A DNA stretch of 64,000 nt from CAVVAE01 sp963746185 (GCA_963746185.1 CAVVAE010000004.1:496001-560000); one strand, 5' to 3'; numbered from the stretch's first letter, positions 32,680 to 41,521 are shown. Translations and numbers: made by a program. The notes: a model not told the origin generated them from the letters alone.

Positions 32680-34401
32680 TCAGGAGTGACGCACGATGAA
32701 CGTGTTCGTCGCGCGCTTCCAGATGATGAGGCCGTCCTCGAACTTGACCCGCTGACCGCCGCTGATCACCGTCACGTTGGTCGTCGGGTAGCCGAGCCAC
32801 CCGCCGGGACCATCCTCTTGTGCCCAACGACGCGAGATCGGACCGTAGATCGCGTGCGCACCGGTGCTTTTCTTGTTGTAGATCCGGCCATGCTCGAAAC
32901 GCACCTTGCGGCCGTTGCCCGGTGCCTCGAGAATGCCGGTCGCCGGCCAGCCGAGGGTCGACTCCGGACCACCGAACTTGTGGTACGCGGCCAGGATCGC
33001 GCCCTTGACCTCACGGGCTCCGGTCCTTGCGCTCCAGAAGATCTTGCCGTGGGTGAACCGCTGCGCAGAACCGTTGTCGACCGCGAACTCGCCAGACTTG
33101 ACGCTCCCGAGACCAGACTTCGTGGCACCGAGCTTGCGCCAACGTTCGATGATCGGGGTCGGTGCGATCGTGAACCAGTTGGAGCGAAGCGCATAGTGCC
33201 AGCGGAAGTCATCGCCGGTGAGGAAGGCGGTTCCCGCGGTGCCGTCGAGCACAATCTGCAGAGCTCGTCCGTTCCAGGAGCCATGGCCGTCGCGCTTCGT
33301 CACTCGGAGGTCGACAAGCTTGCCGATCTCGGGGTGGGAGCGTTCGAGCGAGGCCGCGCTGACCTTGACCGACCAGTTGTGAACGGAGTTGCCGGAGAAA
33401 CCGTCGTACGGGTCCTTCTTGGCGGGCAGGTAGGGCACACCGCCAGACGATGTCCAGCCTCCCGACGATGCCGAGAACTGGGTGAACGCCGGCCTCTTCT
33501 TGTAGGTGAGGATCCTGCCCTTGGTGCCGTCCACGGCCTGGTTGCTGGAGGCTTGTTCGGCGGCCATCCCGCCGTACACCTGACAGGACGTGGTATCGCA
33601 GATCTGGTAGTAGCGCTTGGGGTTCTGCGCCCGTTGCCACGAGGCATACGTCCGGGCTGCAACAGCTTGGGCGCGCAGCGCTTGCGGTTTCCATGACGTG
33701 GGCATCTCGTAGGGGACGACGCCCTTCACGTAGGAGTCCATGTCGAGGACGTTGACGGTGTCGCGAGACGACGCTCCGGCGTAGGGACGAACGAGCCGCA
33801 GGATGCCTCGGTATCGCTTCCCCACGACGTCGCTGCCGCGTGGCACCAGCAGCGTCAGGCCGCCTCGTGCGGAGAACTCACCGTCGCTCTTGAACTTGAC
33901 GCGAGAGCCGGGGATGCGCCAGAGGTGCCACCCCTGGTCGTTGTGGAACTGTACGGCGGTCACGTTGCCGCTCGGAGTGAGTCGCCAACGGTCAATGCCG
34001 TTGCCCGTGGGCAAGGTCCATTTCCTACCGTCCGACAGGTCACGAACGGACAACCCCCGCTTCGGCTTGACCTGGAGGTCAGAGGTCGTGTCAGAGCTGA
34101 TCAGCACTCGCACCTTCCCCTTGACCGTGGACCAGTTCGTGCCGGGGTAGTAGAAGTCGATGATCTCGGTGTAGTTGAGCCCTTTCAGCGCGGCACCTTG
34201 GGCGCCGTACTGGCTCATCCCGTGGCCATGCCCATATCCGTGACCACGGATCGTCCATGACTTCGTCACCGGCACGTAGTAGGTCTGATCGGCCTGTGCC
34301 GTCGACGCGTTCGTGGTGAGGCACAACGGCGCGGCGACCATCGCGGCAAGACCCACGACCCAGAGGCGGGTGCGGGGCGGCACGAGTGTCGAGGCGGTCA
34401 T
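32680..34401 (-). CDS. Secreted SpoIID/LytB-domain protein with LGFP repeats
   Basis: A 573-residue exported protein. Residues 1-38 form a signal peptide ending near TAQADQ. A GHGYGHGHGMSQYGAQGAAL motif follows. The SpoIID core (about 180-400) contains LDMDSYVKGVVPYEMPTSWK, ALRAQAVAARTYASW and FSASSGGWT. Three LGFP-type repeats (about 415-573; for example FGGPESTLGWPATG) probably bind the cell wall. SpoIID proteins are lytic transglycosylases acting on stem-peptide-free glycan, which the amidase next to it could supply. Its ATG overlaps the amidase stop by four bases. Confidence 0.88.
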   Translation of the reverse strand: MTASTLVPPRTRLWVVGLAAMVAAPLCLTTNASTAQADQTYYVPVTKSWTIRGHGYGHGHGMSQYGAQGAALKGLNYTEIIDFYYPGTNWSTVKGKVRVLISSDTTSDLQVKPKRGLSVRDLSDGRKWTLPTGNGIDRWRLTPSGNVTAVQFHNDQGWHLWRIPGSRVKFKSDGEFSARGGLTLLVPRGSDVVGKRYRGILRLVRPYAGASSRDTVNVLDMDSYVKGVVPYEMPTSWKPQALRAQAVAARTYASWQRAQNPKRYYQICDTTSCQVYGGMAAEQASSNQAVDGTKGRILTYKKRPAFTQFSASSGGWTSSGGVPYLPAKKDPYDGFSGNSVHNWSVKVSAASLERSHPEIGKLVDLRVTKRDGHGSWNGRALQIVLDGTAGTAFLTGDDFRWHYALRSNWFTIAPTPIIERWRKLGATKSGLGSVKSGEFAVDNGSAQRFTHGKIFWSARTGAREVKGAILAAYHKFGGPESTLGWPATGILEAPGNGRKVRFEHGRIYNKKSTGAHAIYGPISRRWAQEDGPGGWLGYPTTNVTVISGGQRVKFEDGLIIWKRATNTFIVRHS

Positions 34402-36116
34402 GTGTAACTCACAATTGTTCGTCGGGTCTTTTTGTCATAGCGGATGGTCCCGTGCTGGAAACGGGTCGAGGCGCCGCTTGGGGATGTCCGGACCGTCGTC
34501 TTGGGGAATCCGAGTCGTCCTTGAGCTTGCCCTTCTGCACGATATCTGCTGAGCACTTGACTTCGCGGAAGAATGCGACCTCTCGTCTGCGGAGACCAGT
34601 AAATAGAACCCTTCTGAAAACCTGCGGAATATCCATTTCTTGGGCTGTGGATTCCGGTCGTGGGATATCCCAGTTGTCCCCTGACTTCACGTGCTTTGAC
34701 GTACCTGTCGAGCACAGGGCCGGACTTGAACGTGAAGACCCCAGCGGCGCTGGAGTACATCCGGCCACGCCCGAACGTCGTGTGATGTCCGTGCGCGGCG
34801 ACGGCTTCACCCACGCGAACCGGACCGAGGGCACCGCCTGCGCCACCGCCCTTGAGCCACCGGCGTTCGATCCGAGACTTGAATCCGTCGAGCCTGTGAT
34901 TGACCAAGGAACGCAGTCTTGGAAGCCAGTCATAGACACGCTGGCCCGGACAGGCTGTCGACATCGCGTCACGATGACCGGAGATCCGGGCGAAGCGTTT
35001 GCCGGCGATCGAGGCATGACCGTAGCCGTTGTGGTACGCAGTGCCGAGACGCCACGAGACCAGCCGGATCAGCGCCTTCTTCATGGCCATCGTCGGGCTG
35101 ACGGACTCGAACATGCCCATCAGCGAGATACCCGTGCTGTTGACGTTGTAGTCACCCGAATGTGCACCGCGGACCGGCTTGCGGATACCGCCGTCGCGGC
35201 CTTCATAAATGTTGCCGTACTTGTCGACCAAGAAGTTGTAACCGATGTCGCACCAGCCGCGCGACTGCGTGTGGTACGCGTAGACGCCACGCACCACAGA
35301 GGCTGACTCAGCCTCGCTGTATGTGTTGCTCCCGGCGGTGTGGTGAACGAAGACCGCCTTGAACTGCGTCCCGTAGCGCGGTGACCAGCACTGGTCACCG
35401 AGACTCTCGTCGGCGCCCCATTGCCGTCGGGTGATGATCGCGGGCATCCCTGGGAAGCCGTCCGTCGCCGCACTCATGGTGCGGTTCTTTGCGGTGAGGG
35501 CGGTTGCGTCGTACGACGAGGAGCCGGGGTCAATCGCGTCCATCTGGAGCTGGTCGGGGCGCGAGCCGTCGGCGGAGTACACCGCCACCTCGACACCGTC
35601 GGCATCACCGACGTACAACGGTTCTGTCCCATCACGCACCGAACTGTCTTCACTTGAAGACGGGCCTTCGTCGGGATCGGCATGGAGCGGCGTCCACTGA
35701 CCCCACGAGTCTGCGGTTCGCGCTCGAACCAGCACGTCGATGCCGTCCGACGACCCGCTGCCGCGCGACCAGGTCACGCCGACCAGCGAAAAGCCATCGG
35801 TGACGGGAGCCTTCAGATGTGCGACCAGCGGAGCATCGCTCGCCGCTCGACCCGCGACGTTCCTCATCGCCAGCTTGCTGGCGTCGTCCGTTGACTCAGC
35901 TGGAACCGAAAGGGAGTGCACCTCTGGCGCGACAGCATGCGGCTTTGCAGCAGTCGGCGCGGAGCTGACGGTGCGCACGGTCGTGGTCGCGCCGCCCGAT
36001 GATGCGGTCGCTGGTGCCTCCATCACCGTGCCGACGAGGACGAGCGACAGACAAGCGGGCAGCGCCAACGTCCGAAGGTGGCTGCGGGCTGGTGCCGGCT
36101 CGCGGCGCTGAGGCAT
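34398..36116 (-). CDS. Secreted N-acetylmuramoyl-L-alanine amidase with LGFP repeats
   Basis: A 572-residue exported peptidoglycan hydrolase. A signal peptide covers about residues 1-39. A variable region of about 180 residues precedes the PGRP/amidase_2 domain (about 225-400). The zinc ligands are visible: AVFVHHTAGS (His), RISGHRDAMST (His) and ACPG (Cys). LGFP-like repeats (about 425-572) follow for wall attachment. It cleaves the MurNAc-L-Ala bond. GGGAG lies five bases before ATG. It leads a two-gene operon with the SpoIID gene, preceded by an unusually AT-rich 239-bp leader. Confidence 0.9.
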   Translation of the reverse strand: MPQRREPAPARSHLRTLALPACLSLVLVGTVMEAPATASSGGATTTVRTVSSAPTAAKPHAVAPEVHSLSVPAESTDDASKLAMRNVAGRAASDAPLVAHLKAPVTDGFSLVGVTWSRGSGSSDGIDVLVRARTADSWGQWTPLHADPDEGPSSSEDSSVRDGTEPLYVGDADGVEVAVYSADGSRPDQLQMDAIDPGSSSYDATALTAKNRTMSAATDGFPGMPAIITRRQWGADESLGDQCWSPRYGTQFKAVFVHHTAGSNTYSEAESASVVRGVYAYHTQSRGWCDIGYNFLVDKYGNIYEGRDGGIRKPVRGAHSGDYNVNSTGISLMGMFESVSPTMAMKKALIRLVSWRLGTAYHNGYGHASIAGKRFARISGHRDAMSTACPGQRVYDWLPRLRSLVNHRLDGFKSRIERRWLKGGGAGGALGPVRVGEAVAAHGHHTTFGRGRMYSSAAGVFTFKSGPVLDRYVKAREVRGQLGYPTTGIHSPRNGYSAGFQKGSIYWSPQTRGRILPRSQVLSRYRAEGQAQGRLGFPKTTVRTSPSGASTRFQHGTIRYDKKTRRTIVSYT

Positions 36117-36355
36117 GAAGACTCCCGGCCGACATCGTCGGCGTCATCGGTGGTGCGGGGCTGAAGGGACAAATGTGAATGGTGTGACTACAGGGGCCGA
36201 TTATTGTCACGCCGCGTGAGCCTCGCTACCCGAAATGCGGAATTCTTATAATCCCCCACCGTAATTACATGCGTGTAATTTAGGGCCCTGTGAATTCGAC
36301 CGTTCACTGCTGCGAATTACGTCAAAACAGGCGAGTGAGCGAAGCCGCGAGGCAG
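36117..36355 (-). promoter_or_regulatory. AT-rich leader of the amidase-SpoIID operon
   Basis: The longest non-coding gap in the window, clearly richer in A/T than its flanks. It holds an 18-bp dyad (AATTACA-TGCG-TGTAATT, 36263-36280), a TATAAG hexamer close by, and GTGAC/GTCAC half sites around 36183-36210. I could not match it to a known riboswitch. It is likely a promoter/operator region or a long 5' leader. Confidence 0.5.
36263..36280. promoter_or_regulatory. 18-bp inverted repeat upstream of the cell-wall hydrolase operon
   Basis: AATTACATGCGTGTAATT has two perfect 7-base arms around TGCG. An operator for an unidentified dimeric repressor or activator is inferred. Confidence 0.5.
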
Positions 36356-37744
36356 TCAGCGGGTGTGGAGCCGGCGAGCAGCCTCGGCGATGGACCCGCT
36401 CAGCGAGGGGTAGACCGTGAATCCGTGGGCGAGCTCGTCGACGGTGAGCCTGGCCTCGACGGCGAGCGACACCGCGTGGATCAGCTCGCTGGCGCGGGGA
36501 GCCACCACGACTCCCCCGATGACGATGCCCGTGCCCGGTCGACAGAAGAGCTTGACGAATCCGTCATGGACGCCCTGCATCTTGGCGCGCGCGTTTCCCG
36601 CGAGCGGCAGGCTCACGCTGTTCGCCTCGATCTCACCCGCATCGACGGCTTGCTGGCTCCATCCGACGGTCGCGATCTCCGGAGCCGTGAAGACGTTGGA
36701 CGAGACCGTCTTGAGGTCGAGTGGTGCCACCGCATCGCCAAGTGCGTGCCACATCGCGATCCGGCCTTGCATGGCCGCCACCGATGCCAGCATGAGGACG
36801 CCGGTACAGTCGCCGGCGGCGTACACACCACGTGCGCTGGTCCGCGAGACCTTGTCGACCGTCACGAATCCGTCGTCGCCGATATCGACGCCCGCCGACT
36901 TCAAACCGATGTCGTCCGTGTTCGGAATGGACCCCACCGCGAGCAAGCAGTGTGAACCTTCGACACTGCGCCCGTCGGTCAGCGTCACCATCACCTTGTC
37001 CCCGTCGCGCACGACTCCCTGGGCGCGGGACTTGTGGAGAACAGTCATCCCACGACGGGTCAGCACGTCTTCGAGCACCTCTGCGGCCTGGGCATCCTCG
37101 CCGGGAAGCACGCGGTCACGGCTGCTCACAAGGACGACGTCGACACCAAGGGCGTTGTAGGCGCTGGCGAACTCCGCCCCCGTGACGCCCGAGCCGATCA
37201 CGATGAGCCGGCTGGGTTCCTCGTCGAGGTCGTAGACCTGCTCCCAGGTGAGCACTCGCTCGCCATCGGGCTTGGCGGACTCGAGCACTCGAGGGTGCGC
37301 ACCGGTGGCGATGAGTACGGCATCTGCGTTGAGCCGTTCCTCACCCGAGTCGGTGCTGGCGATCACCGTGTCCGGGCCGTCGAACCGTCCGGTGCCTCGG
37401 ATGACCCGGACCCCTTCTTCGGCGAGACGACGAGCGATGTCCTCAGACTGAGAGGACGCCAGTTGCTTGACGCGGGCATTGACCACCGCGAGATCGACCG
37501 ACGCGGCTCGGCGGAAGTCGCCTTCATGCCCGGCGAAGCGGACGCCGAGCTCGCTGGATTCCTGCACCGACGTCATCAGCTCCGCAGTGGCGACGAGCGT
37601 CTTGGATGGGACACAGTCGGTGAGGACGGCCGAGCCACCCAGACCGTCGCGCTCAACGATCGTCACGTCGGCGCCGAGTTGCGCCCCGACCAGGGCAGCC
37701 TCGTAGCCGCCTGGTCCACCGCCGATGATCACCACCTGAGTCAC
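36356..37744 (-). CDS. lpdA: LpdA-type NAD(P)H quinone reductase (flavoprotein disulfide reductase family)
   Basis: A 462-residue FAD protein: VVIIGGGPGGYEAALVGAQL at the N-terminus, a central NAD(P) loop VIGSGVTGAEFASAYNALG, and GVYAAGDCTG. It is not a true lipoamide dehydrogenase: the redox motif reads GGSAVLTDCVPSK, so the first cysteine is alanine (residue 39) and only Cys44 remains, and the C-terminal His-Glu pair is replaced by FTVYPSLSGS. This is the pattern of M. tuberculosis LpdA (Rv3303c), a quinone reductase. The GTG start is leaderless, divergent from the GGCT-like gene over 23 bases. Confidence 0.9.
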   Translation of the reverse strand: MTQVVIIGGGPGGYEAALVGAQLGADVTIVERDGLGGSAVLTDCVPSKTLVATAELMTSVQESSELGVRFAGHEGDFRRAASVDLAVVNARVKQLASSQSEDIARRLAEEGVRVIRGTGRFDGPDTVIASTDSGEERLNADAVLIATGAHPRVLESAKPDGERVLTWEQVYDLDEEPSRLIVIGSGVTGAEFASAYNALGVDVVLVSSRDRVLPGEDAQAAEVLEDVLTRRGMTVLHKSRAQGVVRDGDKVMVTLTDGRSVEGSHCLLAVGSIPNTDDIGLKSAGVDIGDDGFVTVDKVSRTSARGVYAAGDCTGVLMLASVAAMQGRIAMWHALGDAVAPLDLKTVSSNVFTAPEIATVGWSQQAVDAGEIEANSVSLPLAGNARAKMQGVHDGFVKLFCRPGTGIVIGGVVVAPRASELIHAVSLAVEARLTVDELAHGFTVYPSLSGSIAEAARRLHTR

Positions 37745-37750
37745 GCGGCC

Positions 37751-37756
37751 ACGATA
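37751..37756 (-). promoter_or_regulatory. -10 hexamer TATCGT, leaderless start of lpdA
   Basis: TATCGT on the minus strand ends 6 bases before GTG 37744. It shares two bases with the opposing -10 of the GGCT-like gene. Confidence 0.5.
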
Positions 37757-37760
37757 GCCT
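37755..37760 (+). promoter_or_regulatory. -10 hexamer TAGCCT, leaderless start of GGCT-like gene
   Basis: TAGCCT ends 7 bases before GTG 37768 and overlaps the lpdA -10 by two bases, so the two promoters should exclude each other. Confidence 0.5.
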
Positions 37761-37767
37761 GCACAGC

Positions 37768-38211
37768 GTGGTGCTCTATGCGGCGTACGGATCGAACCTG
37801 GATCCGGCTCGGATGGTCAAGCGCTGTCCCCATTCCCCCTTGCGAGGCACGGGATGGCTGGTCGACTGGCGCCTCACCTTCGCTGGTGAGGACCACGGTT
37901 GGGACGGTGCTCTGGCCACGGTGGTCGAGGCACCCGGACACCACGTGTTCGTCGTGCTGTACGAAGTGGCGCGCGACGACGAGTCCCGGCTCGACGAGTG
38001 GGAGAGCGGGCTCTACCGCAAGATCCGGGTGCGGGTCCACACACTCGAAGGTGAACAGTTGGCCTGGCTCTACGTGCTCGACGCTTACGAAGGCGGCTTG
38101 CCGTCAGCCAGCTATATCGGCGTACTGAGCGAGGCCGCGCAAGCCGCAGGGGCACCCGATGACTACGTGCACGAGCTGCGCACGAGGCCCTGCCGGTCAG
38201 TGAGCGACTGA
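37768..38211 (+). CDS. Gamma-glutamylcyclotransferase-like protein
   Basis: A 147-residue protein beginning VLYAAYGSNLDPARMVKRCP, the YGSN substrate loop of the gamma-glutamylcyclotransferase (GGCT/AIG2-like) fold. DDESRLDEWE carries acidic residues where the catalytic Glu is expected, and YLDAYEGGLPSASY-type sequence follows. It may release 5-oxoproline from gamma-glutamyl compounds, but actinomycetes use mycothiol instead of glutathione, so the substrate is uncertain. It is divergent from lpdA with overlapping promoters, and the pnp gene follows 26 bases later with its own promoter. Confidence 0.8.
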   Translation: MVLYAAYGSNLDPARMVKRCPHSPLRGTGWLVDWRLTFAGEDHGWDGALATVVEAPGHHVFVVLYEVARDDESRLDEWESGLYRKIRVRVHTLEGEQLAWLYVLDAYEGGLPSASYIGVLSEAAQAAGAPDDYVHELRTRPCRSVSD

Positions 38212-38225
38212 CACCCGCCTGACGG

Positions 38226-38231
38226 TACCGT
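38226..38231 (+). promoter_or_regulatory. -10 hexamer TACCGT, leaderless start of purine nucleoside phosphorylase gene
   Basis: TACCGT ends 6 bases before GTG 38238. Confidence 0.45.
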
Positions 38232-38237
38232 CAGCAG

Positions 38238-39050
38238 GTGACCACACCGACCCCCGAAGGCTCGCCCTACGAGCTCGCGACCGAGGCCGCCACAAAGCTC
38301 AAAGACCTTACCGGCATCGACCGCCACGATGTGGCACTGGTGATGGGATCAGGCTGGCTTCCTGCTGCGGAAGCGCTTGGCGATGCTGTTGCAGAACTGT
38401 CCACGAGTGACCTGCCCGGCTTTGCCCCACCCGCAGTCGTGGGGCACGCCGGCAAGGTCCGTTCGATCGACGCCGGTGGGGTCAAGGCGTTGGTCTTCCT
38501 GGGACGCACCCACTACTACGAAGGACGCGGCGTGGCATCCGTGGTCCACGGCGTGCGGATGGCCGCCGCGGCCGGCTGTCGCGCGATCGTCTTGACGAAC
38601 GGCTGCGGCGGCCTCCGACCTGAGTGGGTGCCTGGCACACCGGTGCTGATCAAGGACCACATCAACCTCACCGCCACCTCTCCGATCGTCGGCGCGAACT
38701 TCGTCGACCTCACGGATCTCTACTCCCCGCGACTGCGCGCGCTCTGCAAGGAGATCGAGCCAAACCTCGACGAGGGGGTCTACGTGCAGTTTCCCGGGCC
38801 GCATTACGAGACACCGGCCGAGATCGCCATGGTCCGGGCCATCGGCGGTGATCTCGCGGGCATGTCGACGACGCTCGAAGCGATCGCGGCCCGCGAAGCC
38901 GGCATGGAGATCCTCGGAATCTCGCTGGTCACCAACGCCGCAGCCGGCATGAGTGGTGAGCCCCTCGATCACGAGGAGGTGCTCGCCGCGGGTCAGCAGG
39001 CCGCCTCGCGGATGGGCGAACTGCTCGTCAACGTCGTGCCGAGGATCTGA
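38238..39050 (+). CDS. deoD: Purine nucleoside phosphorylase (trimeric PNP)
   Basis: PNP cleaves inosine/guanosine and their deoxy forms with phosphate to the base and (deoxy)ribose-1-phosphate. The 270-residue protein has VALVMGSGWLPAA (phosphate loop), GRTHYYEGRG, VLTNGCGGLRPEW, PGPHYETPAEIAM and GMSTTLEAIAARE, the trimeric PNP pattern, with VTNAAAG near the purine site. The GTG start is leaderless. Its sugar-phosphate product would feed the mutase at 39875 and deoC. Confidence 0.94.
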   Translation: MTTPTPEGSPYELATEAATKLKDLTGIDRHDVALVMGSGWLPAAEALGDAVAELSTSDLPGFAPPAVVGHAGKVRSIDAGGVKALVFLGRTHYYEGRGVASVVHGVRMAAAAGCRAIVLTNGCGGLRPEWVPGTPVLIKDHINLTATSPIVGANFVDLTDLYSPRLRALCKEIEPNLDEGVYVQFPGPHYETPAEIAMVRAIGGDLAGMSTTLEAIAAREAGMEILGISLVTNAAAGMSGEPLDHEEVLAAGQQAASRMGELLVNVVPRI

Positions 39051-39052
39051 AC

Positions 39053-39841
39053 ATGCGCATTCTCATTACCGGGGCTGCGGGGCATATCGGCACTGTGTTG
39101 GCGGACAAGCTCGGTGCCGGGTTCGAGATCCGAGGGCTTGATGTGCGGGAGGCGCCGGCGTCGTACCCCGGTGAGTTCCTGGTCGGTGACTGTGCTGACC
39201 CAGCGGTGGCGGCACGCGCGGTCGAAGGCATGGACGCCGTCGTCCACCTCGCCGGCGTCGCTGATGAGTCGAACCTTCCAGAAGTCCTGCACGGTCATGT
39301 CGTGGGCACGGCAGCGCTCCTCGACGCGATGGTGCAGTCCGGCGTACGACGGATGGCCTACGCCAGCAGCAACCACGCGGTCGGGATGACGCCGCGCACG
39401 GAATCGTTGAGCGTAGAGGCGCCGCACCGACCCGACACGTTCTACGGCGTCGGCAAGGTGGCGGCAGAGGGGTTGCTCAGCCTCTACGCCGACCGCCACG
39501 GCATCAGCTGCGTGGCGATGCGGATCGGCAGCTTTCGCGAGCGCCCCAACACACGTCGCGCGCTCGCCACTTGGCTGTCGTACGACGACTGCGTCGCCAT
39601 GGTGCGGGCCGCCCTCACCGCAGACATCGAAGGTGTGGTCACGATCTACGGCATCTCGGCGAACCGGGACGGCTGGTGGGACCTCGAGCCGGGCCACGCC
39701 ATCGGCTATCAGCCTCGCGATGACGCCGCCGACTACGAGTCCGACCTGCCAGTCCGCGAAGAGGACGAAGCCGAAGCCGCGCGGGTCGGTGGACCGTTTG
39801 CCACCGACGCGTTCACCCGACGTCCGTTCAGCGACGCTTGA
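39053..39841 (+). CDS. NAD-dependent epimerase/dehydratase-type SDR (uronate-dehydrogenase-like)
   Basis: A 262-residue extended SDR: MRILITGAAGHIGTVLADKL has the GxxGxxG loop, VVHLAGVADESN follows strand 4, and FYGVGKVAAEGLL gives the YxxxK catalytic pair. The short length and SSNHAVGMTP segment resemble uronate dehydrogenases, but the substrate is not certain. It starts two bases after the pnp stop and precedes the phosphomutase gene by 33 bases, so pnp-epimerase-pmm is likely one operon. Confidence 0.82.
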   Translation: MRILITGAAGHIGTVLADKLGAGFEIRGLDVREAPASYPGEFLVGDCADPAVAARAVEGMDAVVHLAGVADESNLPEVLHGHVVGTAALLDAMVQSGVRRMAYASSNHAVGMTPRTESLSVEAPHRPDTFYGVGKVAAEGLLSLYADRHGISCVAMRIGSFRERPNTRRALATWLSYDDCVAMVRAALTADIEGVVTIYGISANRDGWWDLEPGHAIGYQPRDDAADYESDLPVREEDEAEAARVGGPFATDAFTRRPFSDA

Positions 39842-39874
39842 CCATCCAACCCCTGCAGAGTCTTGGAGCACACC

Positions 39875-41521
39875 GTGTCTGTCCCCACCGAGCTGAGGCA
39901 ACGGGTCGAACGCTGGACCGCTGACGACCCGGACGAGAAGACCCGGGCCGAGCTCACCACTCTGCTCGCCGCCGCGGAGACCGAGCCGGCCGCGTTGGCT
40001 GAGCTCGCTGATCGGTTCGCCGGTCGCTTGGAGTTCGGGACAGCCGGCCTCCGGGGAGAGGTCGCGGCTGGATCGAACCGGATGAACCGTGCGGTCGTCA
40101 TCGCCGCCGCTGCCGGCTTAGCCGCCTACCTGAAGGAGACCGTCGGCTCCGGCACGGTGGTGATTGGGTACGACGCTCGCCACATGTCGGACACGTTCGC
40201 CCGCGACACGGCCGAGGTCATGCGTGGGGCCGGACTGGATGCCGTCCTCCTGCCACGCATCATGCCGACACCGTTGCTGGCGTTCGCGATCAGGCACCTC
40301 GACTGCATCGCTGGCGTGATGGTGACAGCGAGCCATAACCCGCCTCGAGACAACGGCTACAAGGTCTACCTGGGCGACGGCAGTCAGATCGTGCCACCGG
40401 CAGACATCGAGATCTCTCGGCACATCGACGCGGTCGAATCGGTGTCGAGCGTCCCCCGGCGCGACGGCTGGGCGGTCCTGAACGACGACATCCTGGACGC
40501 CTATCTCGACGCAGTCTGCGCCCTGCTCGACCCGAGCTCGCCCCGCGATCTGACGATGGTCTACACGCCGCTGCACGGCGTCGGCGACGAGACCGTGCAA
40601 CGCGCGCTCGAGCAGGCAGGTTTCGCTCGGCCGATCGTCGTACCCGAGCAGGCCGCGCCGGACGCCGATTTCCCGACCGTGTCCTTTCCCAACCCCGAAG
40701 AGCCCGGGGCTATGGACTTGGCCATGGCGCTGGCGGCAGAGCATGACGCCGACATCGTCATCGCCAATGACCCGGACGCCGACCGGTGCGCCGTAGCCCT
40801 GCCGACGATCCAGGGCTGGCGAATGCTGCGCGGCGACGAGGTGGGCGCTCTCCTGGCCGACCACTTGCTGCGGCGCGGAGTTCGTGGCGTCTACGCGACC
40901 ACGATCGTGTCGTCCTCGCTGTTGAGCGTGATGGCGGCGGCCAACGCCGTCGAGTTCACGGAGACGCTGACCGGGTTCAAGTGGATCGGACGCGTGCCCG
41001 GCCTGGCCTTTGGCTACGAGGAGGCGCTGGGCTACTGCGCTGCACCCGATCTGGTGCGTGACAAGGATGGCGTTTCGGCGCTCCTTCGGGTCACTGAGCT
41101 CGCCGCCGAGCTCAAGGCGTCCGGCCAGACCCTGTTCGATCGACTCGACGAGATCGCGGCGAGGTACGGCGTCTTCGCCACTGACCAGATGTCGGTGCGA
41201 GTGGCCGACCTCTCGCTGATCGATGCCGTGATGCAGCGGCTTCGGACGACGCCGCCCTCATCGCTTGGCGGCTTCGACGTCGTACAGATCGACGACCTGA
41301 GTCCGGGAAGTGACGCGCTTCCACCGACGGATGCACTCCGCTACCGGCTGGACGAAGGTGGGCGGGTGGTGGTGCGCCCCTCTGGCACCGAACCGAAGCT
41401 CAAGTGCTACCTCGAGGTCGTCGTGCCGGTCGAGCATGACGACGTGGCGGCCGTCCGCATCTCGGCGGCGGGACGGCTCGATGCGATCCGGTCAGACCTG
41501 TCGATCGCTGCCGGCCTGTGA
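39875..41521 (+). CDS. pmmB: Phosphomannomutase/phosphoglucomutase-family phosphomutase (PmmB-like)
   Basis: A 548-residue alpha-D-phosphohexomutase-family enzyme. The phosphoserine loop is VMVTASHNPPRDNGYKVY, the metal loop NDPDADRCAVALP, the sugar loop GFKWIGRVPGLAFGYEEALG, and the phosphate-binding loop RPSGTEPKLKCYLE. The long form resembles PGM2-type enzymes that also act on (deoxy)ribose-1-phosphate, which would fit the PNP neighbour; this role is inferred. GTG 39875 was chosen with TTGGAG upstream, over a TTG four codons earlier. Confidence 0.9.
   Translation: MSVPTELRQRVERWTADDPDEKTRAELTTLLAAAETEPAALAELADRFAGRLEFGTAGLRGEVAAGSNRMNRAVVIAAAAGLAAYLKETVGSGTVVIGYDARHMSDTFARDTAEVMRGAGLDAVLLPRIMPTPLLAFAIRHLDCIAGVMVTASHNPPRDNGYKVYLGDGSQIVPPADIEISRHIDAVESVSSVPRRDGWAVLNDDILDAYLDAVCALLDPSSPRDLTMVYTPLHGVGDETVQRALEQAGFARPIVVPEQAAPDADFPTVSFPNPEEPGAMDLAMALAAEHDADIVIANDPDADRCAVALPTIQGWRMLRGDEVGALLADHLLRRGVRGVYATTIVSSSLLSVMAAANAVEFTETLTGFKWIGRVPGLAFGYEEALGYCAAPDLVRDKDGVSALLRVTELAAELKASGQTLFDRLDEIAARYGVFATDQMSVRVADLSLIDAVMQRLRTTPPSSLGGFDVVQIDDLSPGSDALPPTDALRYRLDEGGRVVVRPSGTEPKLKCYLEVVVPVEHDDVAAVRISAAGRLDAIRSDLSIAAGL

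Noticed and set aside
36117..36355. The amidase leader as a ydaO/c-di-AMP riboswitch
   Set aside because: I could not place the conserved ydaO core segments in the minus-strand leader, so it is kept only as an unidentified leader.
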